The notes: generated by a model not told the origin, from the sequence alone. A stretch of DNA of 64,000 nucleotides from Distichodus sexfasciatus (GCA_032718565.1 JAVGVS010000012.1:2878950-2942949); one strand, 5' to 3'; positions 1 to 10,655 are shown, counted from the first letter of the stretch. Program-made: numbers and translations.

Positions 1-135
1 CATTACAAAGTAATGGAGTCTGGTCAAAGTTTGCCTCTAATCGGCCCTTTCATTAAAGCCCATTTGTAATCACGTCTTAATGAGGGCCGCTTGAAATAAT
101 GACGGGGAGAAATTAGTGCCTCCGTTATGCAAAGT
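1..135. promoter_or_regulatory. candidate conserved intronic element
   Basis: Repeat-free, AT-leaning intronic DNA with several homeodomain-type TAAT/ATTA cores (for example around 9-15, 53-58 and 112-116) and balanced composition. It resembles the ancient non-coding elements known from GLI3 introns. No alignment was possible, so this is inference from texture only. Confidence 0.3.
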
Positions 136-282
136 TACACGGGGCGAAAAGGGAGCCAGATAGAGTTTGAAAGAGAAAAGGGACGCTGACAATAACGGAC
201 CGAAAATGAACTTTTTGCTGGTTCTTTTCCACTGTACGCTGTGGTTTGATACGGTCTGTTAGTACCCTTACAAACCTGTGTA

Positions 283-355
283 ATGGGTAGGGAGGTGCTC
301 CTGTGATATGAGGGTCGCTGGATCAAATCCCACACACGTAAAGGTACCACTGCAG
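283..355 (+). repeat. SINE-A fragment (degenerate)
   Basis: Decayed tRNA-like head followed by the GTAAAGGTACCACTG block typical of the SINE-A family of this window. The body downstream cannot be followed. Confidence 0.4.
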
Positions 356-594
356 TGTAACAGATGGATGGATACAAACTTAGTAGTACCCTTTTCCCAT
401 TTCTAGTACCGTACTCTAAATGTGATTGCAGATCCATATTGGGGAGAACACTTTGAGCTGAAACAGGGTTTGAAAATTGCCTTCTAGTACTAAGGAGATG
501 ACTTTTCACTTACAGTAACTCCCGAGTACCTGGTTCGTGCTGATCGGATAGTCTTTATTTATTATCACACAGATGTCACTGGCGCCAGTGAACG

Positions 595-778
595 TGAGTG
601 ATTATTTGTCATTGTGAACACACCACAACCAAATGTGAGCTCTGCGTTTGACCTATCCACGAAGGATCTGTGGGCGGCTTCTTAGCAGTACTTGGGGACG
701 GTACCTTGCTCATGAGTACTTCTGTAGTACCTTGACCAGTCCTGGAATTTGAATCTGTGACCTTCTATCAACTGCCCC
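595..778 (-). repeat. SINE-A (tRNA-derived SINE), minus copy
   Basis: Read on the minus strand, SINE-A has a tRNA-like head (GTAACGGTTAG, then a GGTTCRAATCC-type B box), a body with GGTACC, CTCATGAGCAAGGTACC and GGGTCAAATGCAGAGG, and an end with TTCACAATGACAAATAATCACTCAC. This copy has the tail at 595 and a worn head at about 778. It faces the next copy head to head. Confidence 0.85.
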
Positions 779-810
779 AATCTACTAAATGAGTCTTTTA
801 AAGATTTATG

Positions 811-1019
811 GGCAGTTGGTAGAGTAACGGTTAGTGAGTAGGCCCTGTGACCAACAGAGCAACGTTTCAAGTCTTGGACCAGTAAAGTTACCGCTGAGGT
901 ACTAATGACCAAGGTACCATCATCAAGCACTGCGCCTTCATAGATGGGTCCAATGCAGAGCTCACATTTGGTTGTGGTGCACTGTGTGCTGTTCTGTGGT
1001 GTGTTCACACCGACAAAAT
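811..1019 (+). repeat. SINE-A, plus copy
   Basis: Starts with GGCAGTTGGTAGAGTAACGG (tRNA-like head), runs through the GGTACC blocks and ends near TGTGTTCACACCGACAAAAT. A short internal part is missing. With 595-778 it forms an inverted pair separated by about 32 bases. Confidence 0.85.
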
Positions 1020-1576
1020 GTCTTCGATGTGGCATTTTTTTTTACTGAGCACAAACAGGATGCTGCATGATGCTTGGTGTTTATTTATATCAAACCATCA
1101 CCCTAACCTCAAACCACCTCACCTGTTGGAGAGAGGCAGATGAAAAACGTTTTTACCATCATCCTTCAGAGATATAAATGTGAGCCTCACCGATTGAAAA
1201 AAATAGGCTCGGTTTTGGACAGTGTCCCTTTAAGGAAGCAGTTTGCCTGTGTGTGTGTGTGTGTTTGTGTGTGTGTCTTGGTGGAATAATAATGTTTTCT
1301 TGGCACAGACGTGAAACATAAGCGTTTTTCTGCTTTACCAGCAAATCACACGACTCGGCATTGTCGGCCCTCCCTTAATCTTCCTTTTGTGAGTGTGCGT
1401 CTCGCTCTCATATATTACCCGTGATCCTCGGCGGATCGGCGGCGCACCGCTTTACCTGGAGCCGGAGCACTCGGGAGAGTCCTGCATTTGTTTTCCCCGT
1501 GTAGCGAGCTTAGCAGAGGCGTGGAGTTAGTCATGACATGGGCGATAAGTTTCCCTCGCTCCCTCCTGCTCTGCTT

Positions 1577-1609
<33 letters not shown>

Positions 1610-2280
1610 CTACATCTGTTTGCTTCTGCTCTAAACAGGCACAAATAAACACGACAAACAAAACTCTCCCCCAGAGTAAGACAATTTGCTCGGTTAGAGC
1701 GCTGCCTCGGAGCTCTTCGGCCTCTCTGGAGGGAGCCGAGATGGATGGCGGGACCGAATTTCTCTTTTTTCCCCTCCACCTTATTCCTTTGTTCTCTTTG
1801 CTTTCTTCTCCTTTTTGTTTTCTACCCGGTCCCTGCCCACTGTAAACACGTACCTCTGGTGGCACGGGCTGGTTTGCTCTGTAATGGATAATGGAGGGAG
1901 CTTAAAACATCAGAGCCGGATCCAAATAAACACGGTCATGGGTGTGGAGAGTGAGGCGGGTATATGTGTGTGAGAGAGCGAGAGCGAGAGAGAGAGAGAA
2001 TGAGTTAGAACGGGGCACAGAGGAGCAAGAAAGCAAAAGAGAATGGGCCGAGTGAAACGGAGAAGAGGGAATTACTCCAGAACTTTCTCCAGAGTTTCTC
2101 AATTTCAGCAAGATGGAGGAAGCTGCTGTTGACGCCCTGCTCTTTCTCCCCGTCTCCTCATCCACAACGCTTGCTCTCTCAGCCCCTTTCCCCATCCGGC
2201 AGTAAACGCAGCTGTGTTTTACGTCTGTCTGTGATGAGTAGGCGGTAGACTGCTTCTCTTCATATGTGAGCACACTAGGG
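1020..2280. other. intron: microsatellites and one GC-rich block
   Basis: Contains a TG tract at about 1249-1279, a CT tract at about 1578-1610 and a GA tract at about 1974-2000. Between them, about 1380-1560 is a repeat-free GC-rich stretch that could be regulatory. I see no exon: the reading frames here are low-complexity Arg/Glu or Ser/Leu strings. Confidence 0.5.
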
Positions 2281-3106
2281 CTGTCCCAAAAAATCGATAC
2301 ATCAATATATCCCGATATTTCCTTTCACCATACACTATATCCATTTCTAGCTCCAAAATCTGCCGACCTTCCGATTGCGGGGCAAACGCCCTAACCGTTA
2401 CGTTACCAACTGCTCTGATAAGCTCTGCATGTGTTCACCACCGTTTTAAGCATAAGAGATAAGAGATTTCATATTAGATAATGTTTAATATTAGAGATAA
2501 TACTAATACCAGTAAACCTCTTACTTTCTAAAGTTGCCACGAAGGTGCTTCCCGTATGACACCAGGACCGGTGTTCCACTCCAGCCCTTAGGCCCACCTT
2601 CAGACCCCTCACAGAGTCACCCTCCAGTCGCAATCAGTCTGCTTTCTTTTGCTACGTGACTCCTTCCACTTTTCATTTCCACTCCTGTTGGGATCTGAAA
2701 CGCAGATCACGTGCCGGAGACGATTTCACGGCAGTGTTTATTTCCTGACTTGGGACTTTTTTGTCTTGGGATTTGAAGAGTCCTCCCACCTCCGGACGAT
2801 GCTCATGACAGATTGCCGTTCGGGTCGAACTCTCCAGCCGATCACATTCAGCAGATCTTAAAAACAACAGATATCACTTCTACAACTTTTAAACAAACTT
2901 GGAAGCATTTTATACTGTGATCAAGCTCGAAGAGGCAAAGCGGCATCTGAATGATTCTCTCGTTATTTTTGCATTTCATTACTTTTGAGATATAAGGTTT
3001 GGTCGGTGTGAAAGGGGATGTTATCAGTTCCTAGCGTGTGTGTGTGTATATATAGCTGGGTTTTTCCTGATGGTTTAAACGATATGTTGTTGCTCTTGTC
3101 TTTCAG
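2281..3106. other. intron end with SINE-A remnant and exon 4 acceptor
   Basis: Begins with a CGATA-rich dispersed-repeat fragment. About 2360-2412 is a minus-strand SINE-A head (CCGACCTTCCGATTGCGGGG). The rest looks unique. A TG tract lies at 3037-3052. The branch and pyrimidine region ends in TGTCTTTCAG at 3106, the acceptor of the first exon. Confidence 0.55.
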
Positions 3107-3212
3107 CCCCGCCTCAGTTCTTCCCCGGCTTCCACCCTCCGGTGCCCATCGACGACAGACACACACAGGGACGCTACATCTACGAACCCTCACCCGTACC
3201 GTCTCTCCATGT
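3107..3212 (+). CDS. gli3: gli3 coding exon (human exon 4 equivalent)
   Basis: A 106-nt internal exon. The acceptor is TTTCAG at 3101-3106 and the donor GTGAGT at 3213-3218. The first two bases (CC) finish a codon split with the upstream exon, which is outside the window. The last two (GT) start a Val codon finished by the next exon. It encodes 34 full residues beginning PPQFFPGFHPPVPIDDRH and ending PSPVPSLH. The FHPPVPID core is shared by GLI2 and GLI3. This lies in the N-terminal repressor half of the protein, far from the DNA-binding zinc fingers, with no known catalytic role. The exon is followed by a 35-kb intron. Confidence 0.93.
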
Positions 3213-3236
3213 GTGAGTAAACACACCTAAACAGTG

Positions 3237-3322
3237 TTGTTGTCTTTGTGAGATACTTCCACTGACTTCCATAATGATTTGATGTACATAATACTACGTA
3301 CAGCTAAACCTAACCCTAATCA
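3237..3322. repeat. CCCTAA-containing dispersed repeat fragment
   Basis: Shares CTTTGTGAGRYMCTTCCA, TCCCATAATGA-like and AACCTAACCCTAAT blocks with copies near 17205, 19180, 19620 and 43975. The telomere-like hexamers belong to this dispersed repeat and are not a telomeric array. Confidence 0.6.
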
Positions 3323-4180
3323 CAGATTTCATCACGATACGATATTCTGTCGATATAAGAAGTACAACGATTCTATATAACAAAGTCTGATACAATACAG
3401 ATTCAATTCAGGACTCGCTGATCGATGTGAGACAATATGCAGATTTGCCACGATCACTTCCCTTCATATCAAATCACAAAAAGCAGCTAAACTATTATTT
3501 AACCTTTTAAATCTCACATTTCAATGAAAAATATTCTCTTTTAATAAAAGACAGACCTCCTGTTCAATATAAAGAGTCACATTGTGATGTACTGACCTTT
3601 ACAGTTCTCGTATTTTAACAAAACGTAACATTTCTGTCTGCATACACTAAAGCAGCGTATTGTGTAAACCTCACTCTATTCAGACTCTTGAGCTGACGTC
3701 CTGCTATGTCAGGGTTAATCAATTACTGAAAGTGAAAAGTGCGTGATTATTTGTCATTGTGAACACACCACAGCACAGCATACAGTGCACCACAACCAAA
3801 TGTGACCTCTGCATTTGACCCATCTGTGAAGGAGCAGTGGGCAGCTGACATGGGCAGCACCCGGTGGGGGAACAGTGCTTGGGGACGGTACCTTGCTCAT
3901 GAGTACCTCAGTGGTTTTACCGGCCCTGGATTCAAACCTGCAACCTTCTGATCACGGGGCGAACACCCTACCGTTACGCCACCAACGCCAATGGTTAGTT
4001 GAGATGTGGTGAAGCCTGTCTGCCATGTCAGCTCGCCCGTGATTAGCTGGGAGCCGGAATGGAGACGGGCGTTAGGTCTTCCCATATTAAAAGTGGCACG
4101 TACTTTGCGAGAAACGTTACAACATTTACGATATCTGATTGACGTTTTGATTTTTGGATCGATGCTGCCAAATACTGAAA
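3323..4180 (+). repeat. dispersed repeat family A, interrupted by SINE-A
   Basis: Resembles 46500-47030 over several blocks: a CGATA-rich start, CACTTCC..TCATATCAAATCA, AGACAGACCTCCTGTTC and TTTGGATCGATGCT. The copy is split by the SINE-A at 3741-3989. Type unknown; no reading frame of note. Confidence 0.55.
3741..3989 (-). repeat. SINE-A, near full length
   Basis: Complete body and tRNA-like head in minus orientation (…CTGCAACCTTCTGATCACGG…GTTACGCCACCAAC). One of the better-preserved copies. It is inserted in repeat family A. Confidence 0.85.
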
Positions 4181-4251
4181 AATCAGATCATGCACACACA
4201 CACACATGCGCACACAAAGAATTCTGCATCCAAAAGACCTGGTTATCAACA

Positions 4252-5015
4252 CTGCTCACCAGAGGTGGAAAAAGTACTGAAAAATTGTAATGAAGTAAAA
4301 GTATCTTTACTTTGCTTAAATTCTACTCTAGTAAAAGTAAAAGTACCCATCTAAAAATCTACTCGAGTAAAAGTAAAAAAGTACTTAATTTAAAATGTAC
4401 TTAAAGTTAAAGTTACTTAGTTACTTTCAATTATTTGATGTAAAAAAGGCCTAGTCATAAATCCAATCCAGCACTAGTTGTTTTTAATTAACTTTTAGGT
4501 GGTATAATGTGCAAACGTTGTTCAGACCACCCCATAAAACATTTTCAGGTACAAGTGGCATAAGTTGCATAACCAAACTCAATGTGTCCGGACACTCACA
4601 TGTTAAAGACAACTGAGCGATTCCATAGTAACACATAGTAAAATATAACTGACATAGTAACTGCATAATGTTTCCAATCTGTCGAGAGGTATAATGTGCA
4701 AACTACCTCTTGCTCGGCCCCAGCCGTCATCCAACGATAGGCTACATTAAAATAGTGGGAATGCCACGCGAACGCCCGCGCAATTTCCTTTCAGCTCAGG
4801 CAGATTGTTTTTTTTTTCCCGCATTTCATTTTTTACTCAGTAACGAGGGGTTTTCCAATGTAGCAAAGGAAAATACTTGGGTCAAAATGTACTTGAGTAA
4901 AAGTAAAGTTACCTATTTCAAAAACTACTTAAAAACGACAAATTACTCACAAAAACTACTCAATTATAGTAACAGGAGTAAATGTAATTCGTTACTTTCC
5001 ACCTCTGCTGCTCAC
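4252..5015. mobile_element. hAT-like non-autonomous transposon with perfect 8-bp target duplication
   Basis: The element is 4260-5007 (748 bp). It begins CAGAGGTGGAAAAAGTACTG and ends GTTACTTTCCACCTCTG, so the termini CAGAGGTGGAAA/TTTCCACCTCTG are inverted. It is flanked by CTGCTCAC at 4252-4259 and 5008-5015. An 8-bp duplication plus CAGAGGTG ends is the hAT hallmark. The interior has no transposase frame, so it must depend on a transposase supplied elsewhere. The near-terminal parts are rich in AGTAAAAGTA. Confidence 0.85.
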
Positions 5016-5027
5016 ACATGAAAAATG

Positions 5028-5216
5028 GAAGTCTAGTGGTTAGAATACGTGCCTCTGGATCAAGAGCCTGTGGATTCTAATCCTGCCTACAGCACCACCA
5101 TCACAGGGTTCCTGCGCCACACACTTAACACCAAGGTGCTCTCAGGGAGACTCACCCTGAAATGAAGGAACAGAAGTCGCTCTGGATACAAGTCTCTGAT
5201 AAATGCTGTGAAATGT
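5028..5216 (+). repeat. SINE-B (second tRNA-derived SINE family)
   Basis: tRNA-like head GTCTAGTGGTTAGAATACGTGCC with B box GGATTCTAATCC, then the family body (GGGTTCCTG, GTGCTCTCAGGGAGACTC, CTCTGGATA) and the tail GATAAATGCTGTGAAATG. A CA tract follows at 5222-5240. Confidence 0.8.
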
Positions 5217-5329
5217 GATACCACACACACACACACACACCACATGCACACACTCATTTTAGGGAGGCCTCATCACATTATCTTACATACACAAAAAACT
5301 TGAACAAACTTGTGTATTGTATAAATCAC

Positions 5330-5985
5330 ATTTGTGACCCTCCTCGGCAAAACCAGTCGCTTGTTGCAAATTTTCAAAATTGAGTTATTATTATGAGTTA
5401 TTAAAGGCATAAATCAACCTTCAGAACGATAGCTATACCGAATGAATCGGACGACATATGACTAAGATATCAACATTCAAAGGAGTCAGGCTTCTCTTGT
5501 CACGCCAAGTGAGAAACGGAGAAATCTGCCTTTGAAGTTGACTATCGCCGTAGCACTCACAGACGCTTGGTGCGGACCGGCTACGTTTGTATTTACGGTA
5601 GCCTACGCTGCATTCACAGCCACACGGATAGCCTACCTGCGTTAGGTTAACTGAACTCGGGAGACGAAGATGGATTCCGGAGAAATGTCTTCACGCTAGT
5701 CAACCAGTGGATTTACCGTAGATATTGAAGTAGAGCGGTCAAAACAGAAACCTTTAACATTCTGCTGGAATTGAATTCCTCACCTCAAGAAAGTCACGTT
5801 TTTAGGATGGAAAGGGTAAGTTTTTCAGCCAAATTTATTCACAACAGTACAGTATAGACCTTCCACTGTTTCTAAACACTAAAAACAAAAAATCCAACAT
5901 TTTACCCCACGCAACATAAACGCTCGTTTTTCTCGGAAACCTCCGTTGCGACAAGCGACTGGTCTTGCCGTGGAGGGTCACGTTT
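5330..5985 (+). mobile_element. GTGACCCTCC-ended non-autonomous transposon, copy 1
   Basis: The element is 5334-5981 (648 bp). Its ends are GTGACCCTCCTCGGCAAAAC and the inverted GTCTTGCCGTGGAGGGTCAC. Flanks are ATTT (5330-5333) and GTTT (5982-5985), a near-matching 4-bp target duplication. No transposase is encoded. Two more copies lie at 35469-36009 and 52646-53267. Superfamily not assigned. Confidence 0.8.
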
Positions 5986-6680
5986 GATGTCACTGTATAC
6001 TTGTGGATTGTATTTATTTCCTGTATTGTATGTAAATTCATGCATTAACCTTTACACACACACACACACACCACACACTCATGCAAATACAGATTTTAGC
6101 TTAGTCACACAATGCCTCAGCTGATATGAACAGAAACACCTTTCTGTAAAAACCATAATGGCACCGCATATTGTTAAAACGTATCAGTTTATTACACACC
6201 ATTTTACCTGGAAGGAGCAACTGAAAACCTGCTTGTGCTGCTTTGGTTTGTGTGTTCAAAGTGTGTATGTGTGTGTGTGTGTGCGTGTAAGGGTGTGTGT
6301 GAGGGTGTTAGCGGGCGTGTTAGACGGGTCTGGCCGTGGGCTGCTGCTCCGAGGCCCCGCCGCCTCCACGCATGTCAGAAATCAAAGCGTTCGTGTCAGA
6401 CAACACGCAAACGAGCCCGTCAGCCGCCGCCGCCGTCTGTTAGCATGTGATTCCCCAAACCGAGCTGATCACGCCCTGTCAGAGCTGCGCTCGCACACTC
6501 ACACACACGCATCCCTGATGAAGTGCAGTGCATGTTTTCTGATTGTCTCAGCCCAGATCGAGAAGAAGATTTTGTTTCCGCTTTCCGTTCTGCCTGCTGT
6601 GCGAGGTTAGGGTGAGGAGTAGGAGATGCTGAGAGAACGTATGTTCACTACGTCTGTGTGTTTGTATGGGATCATAGTTA
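5986..6680. other. intron: TG tract and GC-rich block
   Basis: CA tract at 6054-6072, TG-rich DNA at 6258-6305, then a repeat-poor GC-rich block at about 6310-6500 with GCC/CCG runs. It could be a regulatory element. The 150-residue frame through it starts in TG repeats and resembles no protein I know. Confidence 0.4.
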
Positions 6681-6684
6681 TGAG

Positions 6685-7245
6685 TAAATAAGTGAATTGT
6701 GTGTGTGTGTGTGTGTGTATTTTTAGGAAAGGTATGGAGTAGCTGGAATAAATGTGTGTGTGTGTGTGTGTGTGCCTGCATGTCTGTGCATATTTGTTTT
6801 GAAGGTATGGAGGAGGAGTTAGTGTGTGTGTGAGGGTGTGTGTGCGTGTGTGTGTGTCCGTACATGCATGTCTGTGTGTTTAATAGTGAAGGTATGTAGC
6901 AGGAGTGAATGTGTGTGTGCGTGTGTGTGTTTAGTTTAAAGGTATGGAGTAGAAGCAAATGAGTGTGTGTAGGTGACTTATGGAGTAGGAGCAAGTCTGT
7001 GTGTGTGTGTGTGTGTGCCCGTACATGAATGTGAGTGTGTGTTTAGTAGTGAAGGTATGTAGTATATGTGTGTGTGTGTATGTGTGTGTGTAGTGTGTGT
7101 GTACCTGTATATATTTTGAACGTGTGAATGAGTGTGTGCTTTTAGTGTAAGTACATGTGTGTGTATGCATAAAGAGTGTGTTTCATGTAAGGCTCTGGAG
7201 TATGAGCCAGACAGTGTGTGTGTGTGTGTGTGTGTGAGCAGCAGC
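6685..7245. repeat. compound TG minisatellite
   Basis: Five or more imperfect copies of a unit of roughly 80-110 bp: AAGGTATGGAGTAGRAGC plus a TG tract plus GTACATGYATGTSTGTGTG plus TTTAGTAGTGAAGGTATG. The higher-order unit shows that this is more than a simple microsatellite. Confidence 0.75.
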
Positions 7246-7259
7246 TGTACTACGTGTGT

Positions 7260-8035
7260 GTAGTATAGTAGACGGGAATCCCTGTGTTTTGTGAGCGCTG
7301 CTCCTCCTCTCTCTCCCACTCGCCACTTCACACCTGCTGCAGTCCTAACGTCAGCCCAGCTACACTCATCCTCCAGTGGACTCCAGTCTGTCTCCTTTAC
7401 TGTCCTCGCTCTCTCTCTCTCTCGCGCTCTCGCTCCGTCTCCTCTTCCCTCGCTCCAGCACTAACAGGAAGGAAGCAATCACGACAGCCCCAGCTACAAA
7501 TTGAATGGGGCAGCTACTTGGGCCGTATTATGTTTGATATTCTTCATCATTATATCCTCTACACCCTCCATCCCGCTCTCTCACTCTCTCCCTCTTCCTC
7601 CCTCTCTCTCTCTCTCTCCTCGTATTCGGGAGTCATATCTCTGCCGCGCAGTAATGCCGCTAAGAGTAATGAATTTTTTATGTCATCTCCTCGCTCTAAC
7701 CCTGTGCCGCTAAGGAGAGGCGTGAAAGAAGGGGAGGAGGATAAAAGGGGGGTGGGGGGGTTGGGGGGTTAGTCGGGGAACGGAGGGAGGGATGGAGGAA
7801 TAAAAAGGCTGAGCCGGGGCGACTTGATTGATGTCCCGTGTCAGCGCAAACAAAATGGCAAATATAATTTAGCATTTAGCTTATGCAGAGATAATGGGCC
7901 AACATGCCGCTCCAACACGAGTGCGCCACGCTTTATCAAGCGGCAGAGAGGGAGGGAGTGGGGGCACAGGTTAGAAAGAGAGAGAGAGAGAAGGTAAAAG
8001 AGAGAGATGAAGGAGGTGAATTAAATTAAAGGTGA
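7260..8035. promoter_or_regulatory. candidate regulatory block between CT and GA tracts
   Basis: Repeat-poor parts at about 7495-7560, 7625-7710 and 7800-7945 contain homeodomain-like cores (GTAATGAATTTTTTATG, AAATATAATTTAGC, GATAATGGGCC). CT tracts sit at about 7408-7425 and 7600-7620, GA at 7975-7992. The texture is that of a conserved enhancer; conservation was not tested. Confidence 0.35.
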
Positions 8036-8039
8036 AGTG

Positions 8040-8340
8040 GCATCTCCTTCCTTTGCCTTATCTGGGTGCGCGTTTTGCCTTTAAGTGGCCAGACGCGACT
8101 CGGTACGGCTGCTTAACGGCGTATGAGATAGCCATCGGGCCGCGTTCGCGCACCACGCCGCCGAGGTGACAGAGACCGATGATAGCATCCGCTATCGTTA
8201 GCGTTACGCGCCGATACGGCAGACGGCCTTCTTCGCGGCGAGGTGGCGGACTGATACAGCTGCCGTATCCGCTTGAGAGGCGTAAAGTACGAACGACTGG
8301 GACGTGCTGCTTTAGAGCAAAGAAAAAAAACGGATTCATG
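8040..8340. other. CpG-rich unique block with a dyad
   Basis: Unusually dense CpG for this intron between about 8060 and 8290. It contains an inverted repeat, GATACGGCAG at about 8212-8221 and CTGCCGTATC at about 8261-8270, and a smaller GATAGC-ATCC-GCTATC hairpin near 8180-8195. Function unknown; no convincing protein. Confidence 0.45.
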
Positions 8341-8360
8341 CAGATTACTGTTTTTTCTTG

Positions 8361-8574
8361 TTTGTCATTGTGAACACAGCACAGCACACAGTGCACCACA
8401 ACCAAATGTGACCTCTGCATTTGACCCATCCGTGAAGGAGCAGTGGGCAGCTGACATGCAGTGCCGGAGAGCAGTATTTGGGGACGGTACCGTGCTCACG
8501 AGTAACTTTACCAGTCCAGGATTTGAACCGGCAAACCCTCCGATCAAGGGGCCAGCTTCTTACACTACAGCTGC
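8361..8574 (-). repeat. SINE-A
   Basis: Minus-strand copy with the TTTGTCATTGTGAACACAGC tail. It lacks the GGTGCTGCCC/AGGTACC stretch in part. The head ends near ACACTACAGCTGC. Confidence 0.8.
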
Positions 8575-9250
8575 ACACTACACTGGTCCTAGTGCAGTGT
8601 GGCGGACACGATTAATCGTAATCGAGGTAAAATGTTTAGTCAATCTGCTTCCCGCATTGAAGAGTAGTAGATAAAGGACTACAGTGGACGGCTGCTCAGC
8701 TCTGGGCTCTGGGCTCTGGGTGTTTGTCTGAAATTGCGCAGCGTTTGACAGTTAGCTCTTGACAGAGCGCAGTGGGACCGCTGCCCACCCTTCCAGCGCC
8801 GAAGCTGTCGATGATGATCACTACAGCATTTTAAGAAAATGAGCATCATGGGAGCAGAGATTTTAAAGGGAAAAGTTCAGCTTGTGAGTTTTTTGTCCTC
8901 ATAATGATACACGTCCCCACTTTATTGGTGTGTAATCAGGTCCCCACTTGGGGTATACAAACAAACAAACACACACACACACACTTTTAAGGATATGAGC
9001 ATGATAGGAACTTGTGGAGGTTAAGCTTGAAGAAATGGATATGTTGAAGTGATTAACTTTGTGGGGACCCCACAATGACACAGGTCCCCACCTTGTTGGT
9101 GTGTAATCACGTCAAAGTCCCCATATTGGGAGGTTTACAAACACACACACACACAATTCTTATTCTCTAATTTACTTATCACTGTACACACAAACTCTTT
9201 TATTGCTCCTACTGCACACACACACACACACACATATATATATAAACACA
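8575..9250. repeat. GTCCCCAC/CA-associated dispersed repeat, duplicated
   Basis: About 8697-8721 is a three-copy GGGCTCT short repeat. About 8830-8980 and 8985-9155 are two related units (ATGAGCAT.ATGGGA, TCCTCATAATGA, GGTCCCCA, GGTGTGTAATCA, TTGGG, CA tract). This is a common fish microsatellite-linked repeat. Another CA tract lies at 9220-9252. Confidence 0.6.
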
Positions 9251-9399
9251 CACCAGGCCTTTTCTATTCAAATAGGAAGCTATAAAAGTCTTTTTTAGAT
9301 CAGAGATCATCAGGGTACCTGAGCATGGATGTGTGTGTGTGTGTGTGTGCACGTGCGTGTGTTAGTGCAAACTAAACGTGCAGGAGCACACGTGGGATT

Positions 9400-10020
9400 G
9401 ATGGAGCCGGAGGGGGGTGTGCGGAGGTTAAGAAAGAAAAATTGAATTGTTTTAAGACAAGTTCTCCTCGGTGAGCAGAATTAATCGTTATTAGCGCCCT
9501 TAAATATATGCCTAAGTACGGGCGGGATATTATTGCGGTACTTCCCCATGCAGCCCCTCATTACCGCCTGTAATTACAGCCGCTTTTACCTCGCGGCTGT
9601 GCTATCAATCTAGCCGCCAAGCCTCAGCCGCGAGTGGGCATCCACCAGCTCACAAAAAAAAGGAAAAAGAGAGCGAGAAGAAGAAGAAAAAAAAACACTA
9701 CGGTAATGACCATCTCATTTCCCGCAGCCTCTCCCGACGAGCGCGCTTGGCGTAGTTAGAGCACAGTCCGGCGTTATTATTTCGGAAGACTTTAATTGAA
9801 ACATGTTTATTTATTGCCCCTGCAGCCCAAGCGGAGGCCGTCGTCACGGCGAGGCGAGGCGAGGAGAGGCGAGGCGGCTCGCTAACCGCCGCTAACAGCC
9901 GAGGCCCTGATATGAGCGGATGGAATTAAATTAAAAGCTCATAAAATGAAATATGCTTCATATTAGCTGTTTGACACTTAATTTGCCTGCGAATGAGCAG
10001 AGGAAATCACAAATTAACTG
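9400..10020. promoter_or_regulatory. candidate conserved intronic block
   Basis: Repeat-poor DNA with many homeodomain cores (TTAATCGTTATTAGCG, CATTACCGCCTGTAATTACAG, TTTAATTGAAACATG, GAATTAAATTAAAAGC). About 9850-9884 is a short GGCGA pentamer array. It looks like a developmental enhancer cluster; this is inference. Confidence 0.4.
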
Positions 10021-10655
10021 TCCTTTGTGTTTCCCCCTTTTTTCCCCACCTTCCCTTTCCCCCCTCTCACTCTCTCTTTCTCTCTGTCCCGCGGCAGCGT
10101 TATTAGGTGGCGGGAAAAGTGCAATTACGGACAGGGATAATCGGCAGGTTTATGAATTTATACGGGAAAGGGTCCCGGTGTGCTGCCCGGTGTTGTAGAA
10201 AGAGAAGATGGATGGATGGAAGGAAGGAAGGAAGGAAGGAAGGAGTGAGTTGGAGCTGGAGCTGGAGAGAGAGGCAACCAAACAGAGGGATTTTGGCTGA
10301 TAGGAGTGTTTACTTTATCTTCACAGGAAGACATAAAGGAAGTGGTTTGCGCCAAAGTGACCACACTTACCACACGGGGCCGTGATTTAATGTGGGGCGG
10401 ACACTGCTCCTCTATTTCCTTTTGTTATAAATTGAAAACAAGTTTACTCATTCGGGAGTGAGGGCTAAACCGTCGTGTGGTTCAGTGGAAGCTAAAGATG
10501 GAACCGGTTCACAACTTAATCGGTGGAAAAGAAAAGCTGAGTACTAGAATTATAACAAGCGAAAAAATGGACGTGGACGGATGAATAGGCCGGATTAGAT
10601 TTTGTCCAAGTTGGTCAAGAGATCAAAACATGGTTTCAAGCTGCTTTTCTGAAAG
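10020..10655. other. intron: pyrimidine tract, GGAA array, unique DNA
   Basis: Pyrimidine-rich at 10025-10090, then a (GGAA) array at about 10208-10244. From 10290 the sequence looks unique. Nothing gene-like. Confidence 0.5.

Noticed and set aside
4524..4532. GLI-binding-like word GACCACCCC (autoregulation site)
   Set aside because: One mismatch to the consensus GACCACCCA and located inside a hAT element; expected by chance at this length.
6548..7331. His/Thr-rich minus-strand frames
   Set aside because: Translation of the TG minisatellite.
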